Part shown: piece by piece, positions 13,370 through 24,619 of the stretch
How positions within the stretch are numbered: the stretch's first letter is position 1
How the letters are laid out: each line of letters opens with the position of its first letter
Assembly: GCA_958298945.1 (NCBI GenBank)
Contig: OY282607.1
Span: 90,713,270 to 90,777,269 of the forward strand
Reading direction: 5' to 3'
DNA length: 64,000 bases
Source: Atherix ibis
Lineage: Eukaryota; Arthropoda; Insecta; Diptera; Athericidae
Notes under the pieces: generated by a model
Database searches by the model: none
The model's input: only the letters and a program-made list of their open reading frames with translations
Told to the model about the DNA's origin: nothing
Made by a program: the position numbers and the translations under genes

Positions 13370-14260
13370 ACCACAAGGTGGTGTAGTCACAAGATGGTCT
13401 TTTCCTTCCAATTTACTTCCCAAGCTTCACCATCTGTTGTTGTATGATTTTTTTTGAGAGTTCCGCTCTTCGGTCGGTTGCTACCGTTTGGTCTGCAAGA
13501 GGGGATCATTTTTCGCTTAATCATGACATCCGAGAATGATGATGGTTGAATTGTCGAACTGACCGGTCCATGTGTTCAGTGGAGGTTGGTTGATTGTCAT
13601 CATCCTTTACGTCTTCATTTTTTCGGATTTAACGTTCGATTTGAGTATAATTCGTCGGTTCATTCACTTGCTGCTACTGTTCTCCACCGCTACTTTTCGT
13701 ATACAATATTTCGGCGGCTTCGGAGGAGTCAAATTACAACGTCATCGTTGCTCCATTACATTCTGTCGATACCGTCTCTCAGTCAGTCAGTGCCGATTCA
13801 ATCGTCATCGCGGTAACCGTATTCCTTTTAATTTTCGTATTGGCATCAGTAATTTTCACAATCCCCATTCTCGTGTTCGTAGCTGTTTTTTTCTCTCCAC
13901 AATAAACAAGCAGGAGTTCATATCTGAATAGTGAAAATCATTACGGCGAACCCCGTGCGAAGCAACTGAACTGAACAACTGTCCATTCGAGTTGAGTTGC
14001 TGTGAAGTGTTTCACAAAATCGTGTCATGTCACTTGAGATGCAGCTGTGCGGATCGTCTTCAGTTTAAATTGACCATGCAATCCGGCAGTCCTATTCCTC
14101 CTCTTAAAATCTCTGCCGATTCCACCATCTGAACAAGCACAATCTCGGATTTCTATACGATGAGTATTAATGACGAAACGAAGGCGGAACGACAAGCACT
14201 TAGTTTGATGACATAATTGCAGGGCTCCTCGTATTCCATCGTACCACATGTCCACCATAA
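13370..14260. other. Less AT-rich region; possible promoter or untranslated exon
   Basis: Compared with its surroundings this stretch is richer in G and C, has few long A/T tracts and contains many CG dinucleotides. It holds overlapping TCAGTC sequences at 13779-13792, matching the fly initiator consensus TCAGTY. Open frames of 119 codons (+, 13572-13931) and 77 codons (-, 14025-14258) show no recognisable domain. It lies about 1.8-2.6 kb upstream of the exon at 16008, so a 5' exon of that gene is conceivable. That link is inference only. Confidence 0.3.
13779..13816 (+). promoter_or_regulatory. Candidate initiator-type core promoter (weak)
   Basis: TCAGTC occurs twice in overlap, followed by TCAGTG, matching the fly initiator TCAGTY. 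If the A at 13785 is +1, the sequence at +28 is GGTAA, which only partly fits a downstream promoter element (RGWYV). No TATA box is visible at -30. AGTC microsatellites elsewhere in the window (1115 and 52233) give the same hexamer, so this is weak evidence. Confidence 0.15.
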
Positions 14261-14365
14261 TTATGCGGATCGATAATTGTCATATAGCCCCAAGATTATA
14301 TTATTCTGATTATTATTGTGATACGGCAATAATGATGAAATGGAATTGATGACAATATAACAACA

Positions 14366-14366
<1 letters not shown>

Positions 14367-14396
<30 letters not shown>
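14367..14396. repeat. (AAT)n microsatellite
   Basis: About ten uninterrupted AAT triplets. Confidence 0.95.
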
Positions 14397-14397
<1 letters not shown>

Positions 14398-14479
14398 GAT
14401 GATATACCTTTTTAGCTAATTAATTAATGTCGTTTTTGTATTCATCCCCTTTAATTTCTCTTATGATAAACATCCAAAA

Positions 14480-14780
14480 TACTAGTTCATAAAATTAATA
14501 GGAAATTTATATAAAATGCAAAATTAATTAATTCGAAAAAGTTTTTAAACAAAAAATTTACACATTTTGGTGATTTTTTAACGCAAAACCCTACAAATGT
14601 CGATAAAGTTAAAAAATTAACGAAAACCCCTACAAATGTCGATAAGGTATTAAAAAACCACAGTTTTAGTTTTTTTTTGTGCAAAAAAGGTTTAACAAAT
14701 AATTTTTCAGATGAAAATAAATCCGTTCAAATGTTAATATTTTTAATAAACACTAAAAATGTCTATAAAAATTTTCTAAA
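14480..14780. repeat. Short direct repeats (CCCTACAAATGTCGATAA)
   Basis: The 18-mer CCCTACAAATGTCGATAA occurs at about 14589 and 14628, and a weaker relative (CACTAAAAATGTCTATAA) near 14751. This is a small local duplication with no evident gene. Confidence 0.6.
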
Positions 14781-14889
14781 TGCACATTTATAATTATCCA
14801 ATTTTGCGTTTCATAAAGTACTATCAAAAAGAATATATTTAAAATTTAGATTTTAATGCAATTTTTATTTCATTATATTGCTTAAATCT

Positions 14890-15660
14890 TGCCATTATGC
14901 ATGGAATTTAAAAGCATTAAGATAGCCACAACAAGACCTCTTGTAGGACTTGATCCTTTTGATATGAATTTTGATGGCTTAGTCACACATTTCGTGCTCT
15001 GATGTAGTCATTACTTTAGGCATGTTGATTCAAAAATAAGAATTATTTGCGTTAATACAACTTTTTTTTAAATCTTCTTGAAATTTTTTTTCCAATAGCA
15101 TCAAATTGCATGATCTTCGAGGTCGAAAGATATCACCAAATTTCAAATTATGCGTCGGCCAAAAAAAAAAAGAAGGAAAATTTGTTGTGTTAAGTGGCTT
15201 GTGGCTCTGATTTGTTGAAACCACATATGATCTAGATTAAATTAGTCAACTTTAGACCAACAAAATGTTCGTTATCATTTCAGAATTCATGATAACTGTT
15301 TCTTCTCCCTCATTTTCAAAGATGTACGGGATAATGACAGTTTCAGACCAAAATACACTCCAAACAATCGCTTTGCTTCGATACAATGGCTAATCTACAT
15401 TTATTTGTGGATTTTCAGAGCCTTTAATTATCGAGCGAAAAATTAACCTCATTGGTGAAGAGAATTTTTAACGTGTGAAACATAATTACGGCAGAATAAT
15501 AGTAAAGTTTATATAATTTTACGCGAATTTTTTTGTAGTTAAGTGATCCATAGCATAAAATGGCAAACCTTTAACTTAATAAAGATCACCTTGGATGACA
15601 TATATATGTTTGACAGTTGTCAAATGAAATGGATAATTTGTTTAAAAAAAATCTCCCAAA
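14890..15660 (-). mobile_element. rosa-like (DD41D) relic R2
   Basis: Read on the minus strand, the order is palindrome end (TTTGACAGTTGTCAAA, 15609-15624), a decayed W-G-S-E-N-P-Q region near 15400-15425, the W-F-Q-Q-x-x-A-T-S-H block near 15195-15225, and a F-R-P-R-R-S-C-N-L-M-L-L block near 15085-15130. The last matches the family's W-P-P-R-S-C-D-L-T-P-L-D catalytic block. The left end near 14890 is shared with R6 (TTGCCATTATGC). Stops and frameshifts are present throughout, so it is a dead copy. Confidence 0.75.
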
Positions 15661-15674
15661 AATACCACTGCCCG

Positions 15675-15720
15675 CATTTGTAAGGTTTTGTTTTTAATTG
15701 AAAATAAAACCTTACAAATG
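15675..15720. repeat. Hairpin with 20-bp arms beside R2 and upstream of the exon
   Basis: The left arm (15675-15694, beginning CATTTGTAAGG) pairs with the right arm (15701-15720, ending CCTTACAAATG) at 19 of 20 positions, leaving a six-base loop TAATTG. It lies just outside the R2 terminus and about 290 bp upstream of the splice acceptor at 16007. It may be a miniature foldback remnant; no function is implied. Confidence 0.85.
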
Positions 15721-16007
15721 TTAGACAAAAATTTTGTGGACTTTTTACCAAATCGTCCAAAGTTTTTTTTTCATTTTTTTATATTAAAAATTGGTCTGCG
15801 AAAATATCTCCTTTTGACAAAAAAAAAAATAGTGTTGCCATATTCGAATCGAATATCTCGGTTTTAGTGAAAAATCGAAATGTTATCAAATAAAATTATG
15901 AAAATTTTTATAGAATGATGACTTTGATTAAATAATTAATTCAATATTATTGGTGGTGTTTGTATATAATAAATTTTGGTTTTCCTTTTTTTCTACTGTA
16001 TTTTCAG

Positions 16008-16265
16008 TATGCAATTAAATATGCTCAAAAGCACAAAGAGAAACGATTATCGGCACTCGACGAATTAACGTCATACGTTATTGATGATAAACCACCAAAA
16101 TTAATCGATACAGGACAACGGGATCGCGAACGTGACAAGGATAATCGTGACCGTGAACGCGAATGGAACTATCAAAATAATCATATAGTTAATAAAAATC
16201 AAAATAGTAAAAACAATAACAATAATAATCATGCACAGAATAATTTGATAAATCATACATCACAT
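16008..16265 (+). CDS. Internal coding exon of an unrecognised host gene (86 codons)
   Basis: The exon follows a strong acceptor (pyrimidine run, then TATTTTCAG) and ends at CAT followed by the donor GTAAGT. It is 258 bp, an exact multiple of three, so as read both junctions are phase 0. The product starts Y-A-I-K-Y-A-Q-K-H-K-E-K-R, continues L-D-E-L-T-S-Y-V-I-D-D-K-P-P-K-L-I-D, then a charged R-D-R-E-R-D-K-D-N-R-D segment (about residues 38-53) and an Asn-rich low-complexity tail. The first 35 residues look structured and predict helical; the rest looks disordered, as in many fly regulatory or cytoskeletal proteins. I do not recognise the gene. Codons are used normally and no stop interrupts the frame. 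The intron downstream opens into a satellite array about 200 bp on; upstream and downstream exons were not identified. Confidence 0.75.
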
Positions 16266-16279
16266 GTAAGTACAAACAA

Positions 16280-16410
16280 TCATTACTATTATTATTATTA
16301 TGAGTATTTCTGGAAATATTTCTACTATTATCATCTGTTTTGTTATTATTATTATTATTATTATTATTTGTGTAGTGTACTTAAACCCTATTACTCCTGT
16401 TATTATTTTA
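16280..16410. repeat. ATT-rich low-complexity sequence at start of intron
   Basis: Runs of TAT/ATT triplets follow the donor site. The apparent tyrosine-rich extension of the exon's reading frame lies beyond GTAAGT and is most likely intron. Confidence 0.7.
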
Positions 16411-16471
16411 TTATGGTTTGAAATTGTTACAATTATTGTTTAAACATTTTTGAATTGCTTCTTTTTCTGTC

Positions 16472-19400
16472 CTTTTAATAATTAATAATAAAATAACGTT
16501 TAAATTTCGAAAAACAATGGTCTCCTTTAGCTAAACTTCCGTTTTCAATGAAATGGTATCATTTGTTCTCTTTATTCAATGACTAAAATGTTGGTTTGCT
16601 TAAAAATTTCGGTAAAATTGTCTGCTTTTGAAATTTTTTACTATAATTTTTCTCCTTAATATTATTTATTATTTTGACTGAATTTCTTATAGATTTTTCT
16701 CTGTCAATAAGGGTAAAAATCTTCTTTAAAGCAACTAACCTTAACTGAAGCTATACAGAAGATATTTTCATAGAGAAAAATATTACAAATTAACCTAAAA
16801 GGAATTTTCTAACAAAAAAGCATTGATCTTTTAATAATTAATAATAAAATAACGTTTAAATTTCGAAAAACAATGGTCTCCTTTAGCTAAACTTCGGTTT
16901 TCAATGAAATGGTATCATTTGTTCTCTTTATTCAATGACTAAAATGTTGATTCGCTTAAAAATTTCGGTAAAATTGTCAGATTTTGAAATTTTTTACTAT
17001 AATTTTTCTCCTTAATATTATTTATTATTTTGACTGAATTTCTTATACATTTGCCTCTTTCAATAAGGGTAAAAATCTCCCTTACAGCAACTAACCTTAA
17101 GTGAAGCTATACAGAAGATATTTTCATAGAGAAAAATATTACAAATTAACCTGAAAGTAATTTTCTAACAGAAAACCATTAATCTTTTAATAATTAATAA
17201 TAAAATAACGTTAGATTTCGAAAAACAATGGTCTCGTTTAGTTAATCTTCCGTTTTCAATGAAATGGTATCATTTGTTCTCTTTATTCAATGACTAAAAT
17301 GTTGGTTTGCTTAAAAATTTCGGTAAAAATTGTCTAATTTTGAAAATTTTTTTATTCAATTTTTCTCCTTAATATTATTTATTATTTTGACTGAAATTAT
17401 TATGCATTTACCGCTGTCAATAAGGGTAAAAATCTTCTTTAAAGCAACTAACCTTAAGTGAAGCTATACAGAAGATATTTTCATTGAGAAAAATATTACA
17501 AATTAACCTAAAAGGAATTTTCAAACAGAAAAGCATTAATCTTTTAATAATTAATAATAAAATTACGTTTAAATTCCGAAAAACAATGGTCCCGTTTAGT
17601 TAAACTTTGATTTTCAATGAAATGGTATCATTTGTTCCCCTTATTCAATGGCCAAAATTTTGACAGTCTCGCTGGTTTTTCTTAAAAATTTCGGTAAAAA
17701 TTGTCTGATTTTGATATATTTTTTTACTATAATTTTCCTTCTTAATATTATTTATTATTTTGACTGAATTTCTTATACATTTGTCTATGTCAATAAGGGT
17801 AAAAATCTCCCTTGCAGCAACTAACCTTAACTGAAGCTATGCAGAAGATGTTTTCATACAAAAAAATATCACAAATTAACCTAAAAGGAATTTTCAAACA
17901 GAAAAGCATTAATCTTTTAATAATTAATAATAAAATTACGTTTAAATTCCGAAAAACAATGGTCCCGTTTAGTTAAACTTTGATTTTCAATGAAATGGTA
18001 TCATTTGTTCCCCTTATTCAATGGCCAAAATTTTGACAGTCTCGCTGGTTTTTCTTAAAAATTTCGCTAAAAATTGTCTGATTTTGATATTTTTCTAAAT
18101 ATAATTTTCCTTCTTAATATTATTTATTATTTTGATTGAATTTCTTATGCATTTGTCTCTGTCAATGAGGGTAAAAATCTCCCTTACAGCAACTAACCTT
18201 AAGTGAAGCTATACAGAAGATATTTTCATAGAGAAAAATATTACAAATTAACCTGAAAGTAATTTTCTAACAGAAAACCATTAATCTTTTAATAATTAAT
18301 AATAAAATAACGTTAGATTTCGAAAAACAATGGTCTCGTTTAGTTAATCTTCCGTTTTCAATGAAATGGTATCATTTGTTCTCTTTATTCAATGACTAAA
18401 ATGTTGGTTTGCTTAAAAATTTCGGTAAAAATTGTCTAATTTTGAAAATTTTTTTATACAATTTTTCTCCTTAATATTATTTATTATTTTGACTGAAATT
18501 ATTATGCATTTACCGCTGTCAATAAGGGTAAAAATCTCCCTTACAGCAACTAACCTTAAGTGAAGCTATACAGAAGATATTTTCATAGAGAAAAATATTA
18601 CAAATTAACCTGAAAGTAATTTTCTAACAGAAAACCATTAATCTTTTAATAATTAATAATAAAATAACGTTAGATTTCGAAAAACAATGGTCTCGTTTAG
18701 TTAATCTTCCGTTTTCAATGAAATGGTATCATTTGTTCTCTTTATTCAATGACTAAAATGTTGGTTTGCTTAAAAATTTCGGTAAAAATTGTCTAATTTT
18801 GAAAATTTTTTTATACAATTTTTCTCCTTAATATTATTTATTATTTTGACTGAAATTATTATGCATTTACCGCTGTCAATAAGGGTAAAAATCTTCTTTA
18901 AAGCAACTAACCTTAAGTGAAGCTATACAGAAGATATTTTCATTGAGAAAAATATTACAAATTAACCTAAAAGGAATTTTCAAACAGAAAAGCATTAATC
19001 TTTAAATAATTAATAATAAAATAAAGTTTAAATTTCGAAAAACAATAGTCCCGTTTAGTTAATCTTTCGTTTTCAATGAAATGGTATCATTTGTTCTCTT
19101 TATTCAATGACTAAAATGTTGGTTTGCTTAAAAATTTCGGTAAAAATTGTCTAATTTTGAAAATTTTTTTATACAATTTTTCTCCTTAATATTATTTATT
19201 ATTTTGATTGAAATTATTATGCATTTACCGCTGTCAATAAGGGTAAAACTCTTCTTTAAAGCAACTAAGCTTAAGTGAAGCTATACAAAAGATATTTTCA
19301 TACAAAAAAATATCACAAATTAACCTAAAAGGAATTTTCAAACAGAAAAGCATTAATCTTTTAATAATTAATAATAAAATAACGTTTAAATTCTGAAAAA

Positions 19401-19690
19401 CAATAGTCCCGTTTAGTTAATCTTTCGTTTTCAATGAAATGGTATCATTTGTTCTCCTTATTCAATGGCCAAAATTTTGACAGTCTCGCTGGTTTGCTTA
19501 AAAATTTCGGTAAAAATTATATGATTTTGATATATTTTTTACTATAATTTTTCTCCTTAATATTATTTATTATTTTGACTAAACTTCTTATGCATTTGCC
19601 TCTTTCAATAAGAGTAAAATCCTTTAAAACAACTAACCTGAACTGAAGGTATGCAAAGGCAATCTTAATAATGAATAATACTTAAAACAA
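16472..19690. repeat. Homogeneous satellite, nine units of ~357 or ~372 bp
   Basis: The anchor CTTTTAATAATTAATAATAA recurs at about 16472, 16828, 17184, 17541, 17913, 18286, 18643, 19000 and 19358 (two with minor changes), giving periods of 356, 356, 357, 372, 373, 357, 357 and 358 bp. The longer units carry an extra segment around TTTTGACAGTCTCGCTGG, present in the units starting 17541, 17913 and 19358. Units starting 17184, 18286 and 18643 share the variant CGTTAGATTTCG and are nearly identical. Mixed subtypes and high identity point to recent unequal exchange or conversion. The array is noncoding and sits in the presumed intron after the exon at 16008-16265. Confidence 0.97.
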
Positions 19691-21049
19691 TGCGTCAATC
19701 GCTAAACCATTAAAAAATAATTTCTTTTTTTTTTAATATTTATTTTTCATATATAAAAAAGGAAAATTATTATTTCTTCAAGTATATTTGGTAATAAAAG
19801 TTAATTTTTTTGTTTAATAAAAAGAAAAATGTACTGAACGATGTGTTGAAAATAGTATTAAATAAATCAAGCTTATAATTGTGCTATGACACAAATGGGC
19901 ATTGGTCAGAACTGATTAGTTAGTGGCAATATGCATGCATGCATGCCTACCAACCTAAGCAGCAAATGATATGATATTACGAGTATGATAGTTTTGTCGT
20001 TGAGATAGAATCTCTAAAGAGTCGTTTGGGGCCAGCTAATCTAGAATGATGTTAAAGAATTTTAATGCATCTCTGTAAATTACATGTAAATCTACATTTG
20101 TCTACCTTGCCTGCCTAACAAACTACAAGATATCTGTAAGAAGAAGAAGAAGAAGAAGGTCTTAACTATTTTCTAGTAGTCGTTACGGTAGAACGCTTTT
20201 TAACGAATACGATACTTGGTGGAATGGGCAGCATTTTCTTTTTTTTTAAACAATGTTGCAAAAATGAGCAGTTGCAGAAGGTAAAAGATTTTGTTCACAT
20301 TTCATAGCCGTTCATTTCCATTCTGTAAATTGTTGTTATTATTCGTGTTCATTTTTCATTCTCGAAATAGTTAACATCTTTCATTAAATGGTTTTGAAAT
20401 AGGAACAAAAAAAAAACCATAACCGAAGTGGAAGAAACTGATTCGTCTTTTGCTGTTGCCAACAAGAAATCGGTGTGAATGACCAAAATGGATACTGGAA
20501 TGATAGTTGAATGCCTCCCAACCCCCGTTTAATTATAAGTCAATTGTTTGTTCGTAAATGAATTTTTTATTTCTTCTTTTTTTTCTCCTTTTTTGTTGCG
20601 GTGAATTTTTTTGTTTGTACACTCACTAATGACACTTGAATCTGAAAAAGATTTCACTGAAGTAAAACATTTCTATTTTAAAAAAGCCTAAAAATATAAT
20701 GAATTACTTTACTTACAAGTGCAAAAAAAACCTTAGAAAATAAAAAAAAAATTAGAAAATTGTGATTGGATTTGTTTAGGAAAATTACTTTTTAGCATTT
20801 TTTCAGTCATTATTCAAATTATAGGAAAAGCAAGGAAATTGTTTATTGCATTGACAAAAACGGAGAAGTTTTAAAAAAAAACGATGGAACTTGGAATAAT
20901 AACTAAAAATAAAACTTTTTATGATTATCTGAAAAATAACTAATAGTTTTTAAATCTAAAAAAAAATATTAAAGGACTTGTAAATTTGTGGTTTGTTAAA
21001 AAATAGGCAAATATTTTTGGATCTGAACGTTAATCTAAAATATTCGCAA
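19691..21049. other. No recognised gene; microsatellites
   Basis: Includes an alternating GCATGCATGCATGC stretch near 19930-19946 and an (AAG)7 run at 20138-20158. Nothing else was recognised. Confidence 0.55.
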
Positions 21050-23430
21050 TTATAAATTTCAGGATCGTAAAAAAATCAAAAATTTTCGGACCTCAAAAAT
21101 ATTCAAAAATTTAGGACCTTAAAAAGAGCAACAAATTCCATATTTCCAAAATAACAAAAAAATTCCAAATATGCAAAATTAACCAAAAGTTTAGGGCCTC
21201 AAAAATAATTAAAATTTTAGGACCTCAAAAGTAACCAGAAATTTTGGGACCTCAAAAATAAGCAAACATTTTAAAGTCTGACATTTACCCAATAATTTGA
21301 GGACCTCAAACTTAATTAAAAAATTTAAGATCTGAACCTTATCCAAAACTTTGAGGACCTCAAAAATAATAAAAAAATTTGGGATCTCTCAAACTTATCC
21401 ATAAAATTTACTACCTCAAAAATAATGAAAAATGTCATAATCTCAAAAATTTGCCAAAACTGTTAGTATCTCGGACTTAAACATTTGCCAAAAATGTAAG
21501 AACCTCAAAAATAATAAAGTATTTCCACATTTAAAAAAAATCAAACATTTTAAAAATTGAAAACTATTGAAAAATTTAGGGACCTCAAAAAAATTTAAAA
21601 AAATTTCTACCTCAATATTTTCGAATCTAAAACGTATCCAAAAATTTCAGGATCGTAAAAAAATCGCAAATTATCGGACTTCAAAAATATTTAAAAAATT
21701 TCAAATCTGAATCGTATTCGAAAGCAATTTTAGTATCTCAAAATTAACAAATATTCGGGTCTAAAAAATAATCAAAAAATTTAGGACCTCAAAAGGATCA
21801 AAAATTCCGAATTTCTAAAATGACAACAATTTTCAAATTTGGCAAGTAACCAAAATAATTATGACAGCAAAATATTAAAAAAGAATAAAATTTAAGAACC
21901 TCAAAATAACCCAAAAATTTTAGGACCCTAAATTAATAAAAACTGTCAGGATCTCAAAAATAAGCAAATATTTCCGGATTTAAAAAATAATCGAATATTT
22001 TAGGACTTTGAAACCTCAAAAATTATGAAAAATATTTACGGATTTAAAATGTTTCCAAAAATTTCGGAATCTTAAAAAAAATCGAAATTTTTTTGAAAAT
22101 ATTTAAAAAAATTTAAGTTTGAAACGAATTAAAAGACAATTTCAGTATCTCAAAAATAACAAATTTATTTGACATCAAAATATTATAAATGCTAGGACCT
22201 TAAAAATAATTAAAATTTTAGGACCTCACAACTAACCAAAAATGTTAGACCTGAAACTTATGCAAAAATTTGAGGACCTCAAAATTAATAAAAAAATTTG
22301 AGATCTCAAACTTATCCATAAAATTTACTACCTCAAAAATAATAAAAACGGTTAGGATCTCAAAAATAGGCATACATTTAAACATTAACCAATTTTGTTA
22401 GGACCTCAAAAATAATAACGTATTTTCACATTTAAAAAATAATCAAATATTTTCAAACTTCAAAAATATTCGAAAATTTAGGGACCTCAAAAATAATCCA
22501 AAATTTTTGGACCTCAAAATTAGTGCAAAGATTACGAATCTTGAACATATTCAAAAACAATTTCAGCATCTCAAAAAAAAAAACAATTTTCGTGTCTCAA
22601 AAAGAATAAAAAAAAATGTAGAACCTCAAAAAGAGCAAAAATTCCGGATTCCCAAAATGACCAAAATTATTAGGACATCAAAATATCAAAAATGAATAAA
22701 ATTAAGGACCTCAACATTAACCAAACATTTTAAGATCTTAAACTTTTCCAAAAATTTTAGGACCCCAAATTAATAAAAACTGTCAGGATTGCAAAAATAA
22801 GCAAAAATTTACGGATCTTAAAATTGATGCAACATTTTTGGAGATGAAACGTATACAAAATTTGTATGAACGTAAAAAAATCAAAAATTCTAGGACCTCA
22901 AAAATCAAAAATTCTAGGACCCACAATTTTAAGATCTGAAACTTACCCAAAGATTTGAGAACCTCAAAAATAATAAAAACTTTTAAGATCTGAAACTTAT
23001 CAGAAATTTTTAGGACCTCAAAAGTAATAAAAAATTTTAGCATCTGAAACATATTCATATTATTTACTACCTCAAAAATAATAAAAACTGTCAGAATCTC
23101 AAAAATTACCAAACATTTTCGGATTTATACATTTTCGGATCTGTCTGAAACGTATCTAAAAATTTTAGGACACCAAAAAAAAAAAAACTTAGTAGCTCCA
23201 AAATTATCAAGATCTCAAAAATAATATAAAATTTTAGTATCTCAAAAATAGTCAATAATTTATTGATCTGATCAATAACTTAAAATTTTCAGTACCTCAG
23301 ACACTTTTCCAAACATTTTACGATCTCAAAAATACTTAAATATTTCCGGATTTGAAACTTGTCTAGAAAATTTAGGACCTCAACTCAAAATTTCTAGGAC
23401 CTGAAAAATAGATTAAAAATTTCAAAAACT
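21050..23430. repeat. Degenerate minisatellite (AGGACCTCAAAAATAATNAAAA type)
   Basis: About 2.4 kb is built from units close to AGGACCTCAAAAATAA followed by an A/T spacer, with a typical period of 25-32 bp. Variants include GGATCTGAAACTTATCC, AGTATCTCAAAAATAA and GGATCGTAAAAAAATC. The 109-codon minus-strand frame at 22783-23112 is a repeat-driven Phe/Ile/Leu-rich artefact (recurring FEVLK units). Confidence 0.9.
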
Positions 23431-24326
23431 GAACACAGTCAGCCAAAAATTAATTTATCAAAGCAATTTTTTTTTAAGTTTTATTTTCTTAAGAATATTA
23501 GTTTTTTTTTTATTGTTAATAATCGGTAAAAATAAAAATACAAAATTCTAAAAGTTGCGACAATAAAAATGTGGTCATACCGAAATCGATTCGCTACAGT
23601 CGTCCAACCACAAATGCACCGCAAACCGCAGTAATTAATCGATTTACGACTAAAAAATCATACCAACTCGCAAGAGAGCTGTAAAAAATATCGAAAAATG
23701 AATGGAAACCTTGTTTCTGTAGAGTTGCCTCCATTACTTTTTTATAAATTGGAAATTAAAATAAATTTAAAAAAAAAATATTAAATATATAAAAATTCTA
23801 AAATAACCCTTTTCTCAAGTGTACTCGATTTTTTCCCTTTAGTTGTCATATCCTAAGAGAGCTTCAAAAAGCTGATATTTTATCATCCTTTACTTTTGAA
23901 AAAAAAAAGGAACTAAGGATTTTTACAATGTCGTCTGAGTATATATTTTTCATTATTGTGCCATTTTATCTTCAATTTTAAAATTATCCTATTTACGAGT
24001 GCATATTTTGTTGCTTGTGCCATTACTGTCAGTGCTGGTCTCTCTTTTTATTATTATTACTACAATATTATTATTACTGTTGTCATTGTTGTTGTTGTTG
24101 CTATTGGAGCTCTTTTCTATTTCAAACATGCTAAATTGGTTTACGTTTTAGTCCTCCCAATCGTCTCTCTCTAGGTTGTCCCCTTAATCCTTCGCTGTGT
24201 TCATACTCGTATTTGTTTAAGTCAATTTGTCAAACAGTAGTCAACATCTGTCCACGATGTCAGCCGCTGTTTTATGATTTTATTATGATGTAAACGTGAC
24301 ATTATTAATTAGTTCTTGGCTGTCAT
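23431..24326. other. No recognised gene
   Basis: AT-rich sequence with TTA/TTG triplet runs at 24045-24105. The tyrosine- and valine-rich open frame at 23956-24174 follows those runs and has no identifiable domain. Confidence 0.5.
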
Positions 24327-24506
24327 ATGTACAAGCGTGTACAACACGATGAGGAAGACGAAGAACGGGAAAAATTGGAAGAAGATGACAACGACGACGA
24401 CGACGACGCGGAGATGATGTCGATGACAATAATACTGGTAACAGCAACTCTGGTATCCTCGCGGATGATGATGATGGGAATAAGAATAAAAATGGAGATG
24501 ATGATC
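24327..24506 (+). CDS. Weak candidate exon: Asp/Glu/Asn-rich low-complexity coding
   Basis: One frame reads an acidic stretch D-E-E-D-E-E-R-E-K-L-E-E-D-D-N-D-D-D-D-D. After the (GAC)n run the next frame reads G-D-D-V-D-D-N-N-T-G-N-S-N-S-G, then I-L-A-D-D-D-D-G-N-K-N-K-N-G-D-D-D-H. The composition resembles disordered regions of fly proteins and the region is less AT-rich than its surroundings. A possible donor, GTAAGA, lies at about 24515. However, the two acidic stretches are in different frames, there is no clear acceptor, and triplet microsatellites alone can give this look. A pseudo-exon or chance triplet expansion is equally possible. Confidence 0.2.
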
Positions 24507-24619
24507 ATGGTGCATGTAAGAAGCACTCGTCTATTCGGGCTTTCATGCCAGTCAACCGACAATTTAACCACCGCCATCATCAACCTTGACTATCGCCATC
24601 TCACCGTCAACATAGCATC

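Noticed and set aside
13572..13931. 119-codon + strand frame starting with a hydrophobic segment
   Set aside because: The hydrophobic start suggests a signal anchor, but the rest is Arg/Phe/Ser mixed sequence without a known domain, and overlapping frames are also open. Kept only as part of a GC-enriched region.
16266..16421. Extension of the exon frame into a tyrosine-rich tail
   Set aside because: GTAAGT lies exactly at the change from normal coding composition to ATT triplets, so the tail is more likely intron.
22783..23112. 109-codon minus-strand frame with recurring FEVLK units
   Set aside because: A by-product of the degenerate minisatellite; the pattern follows the DNA repeat exactly.
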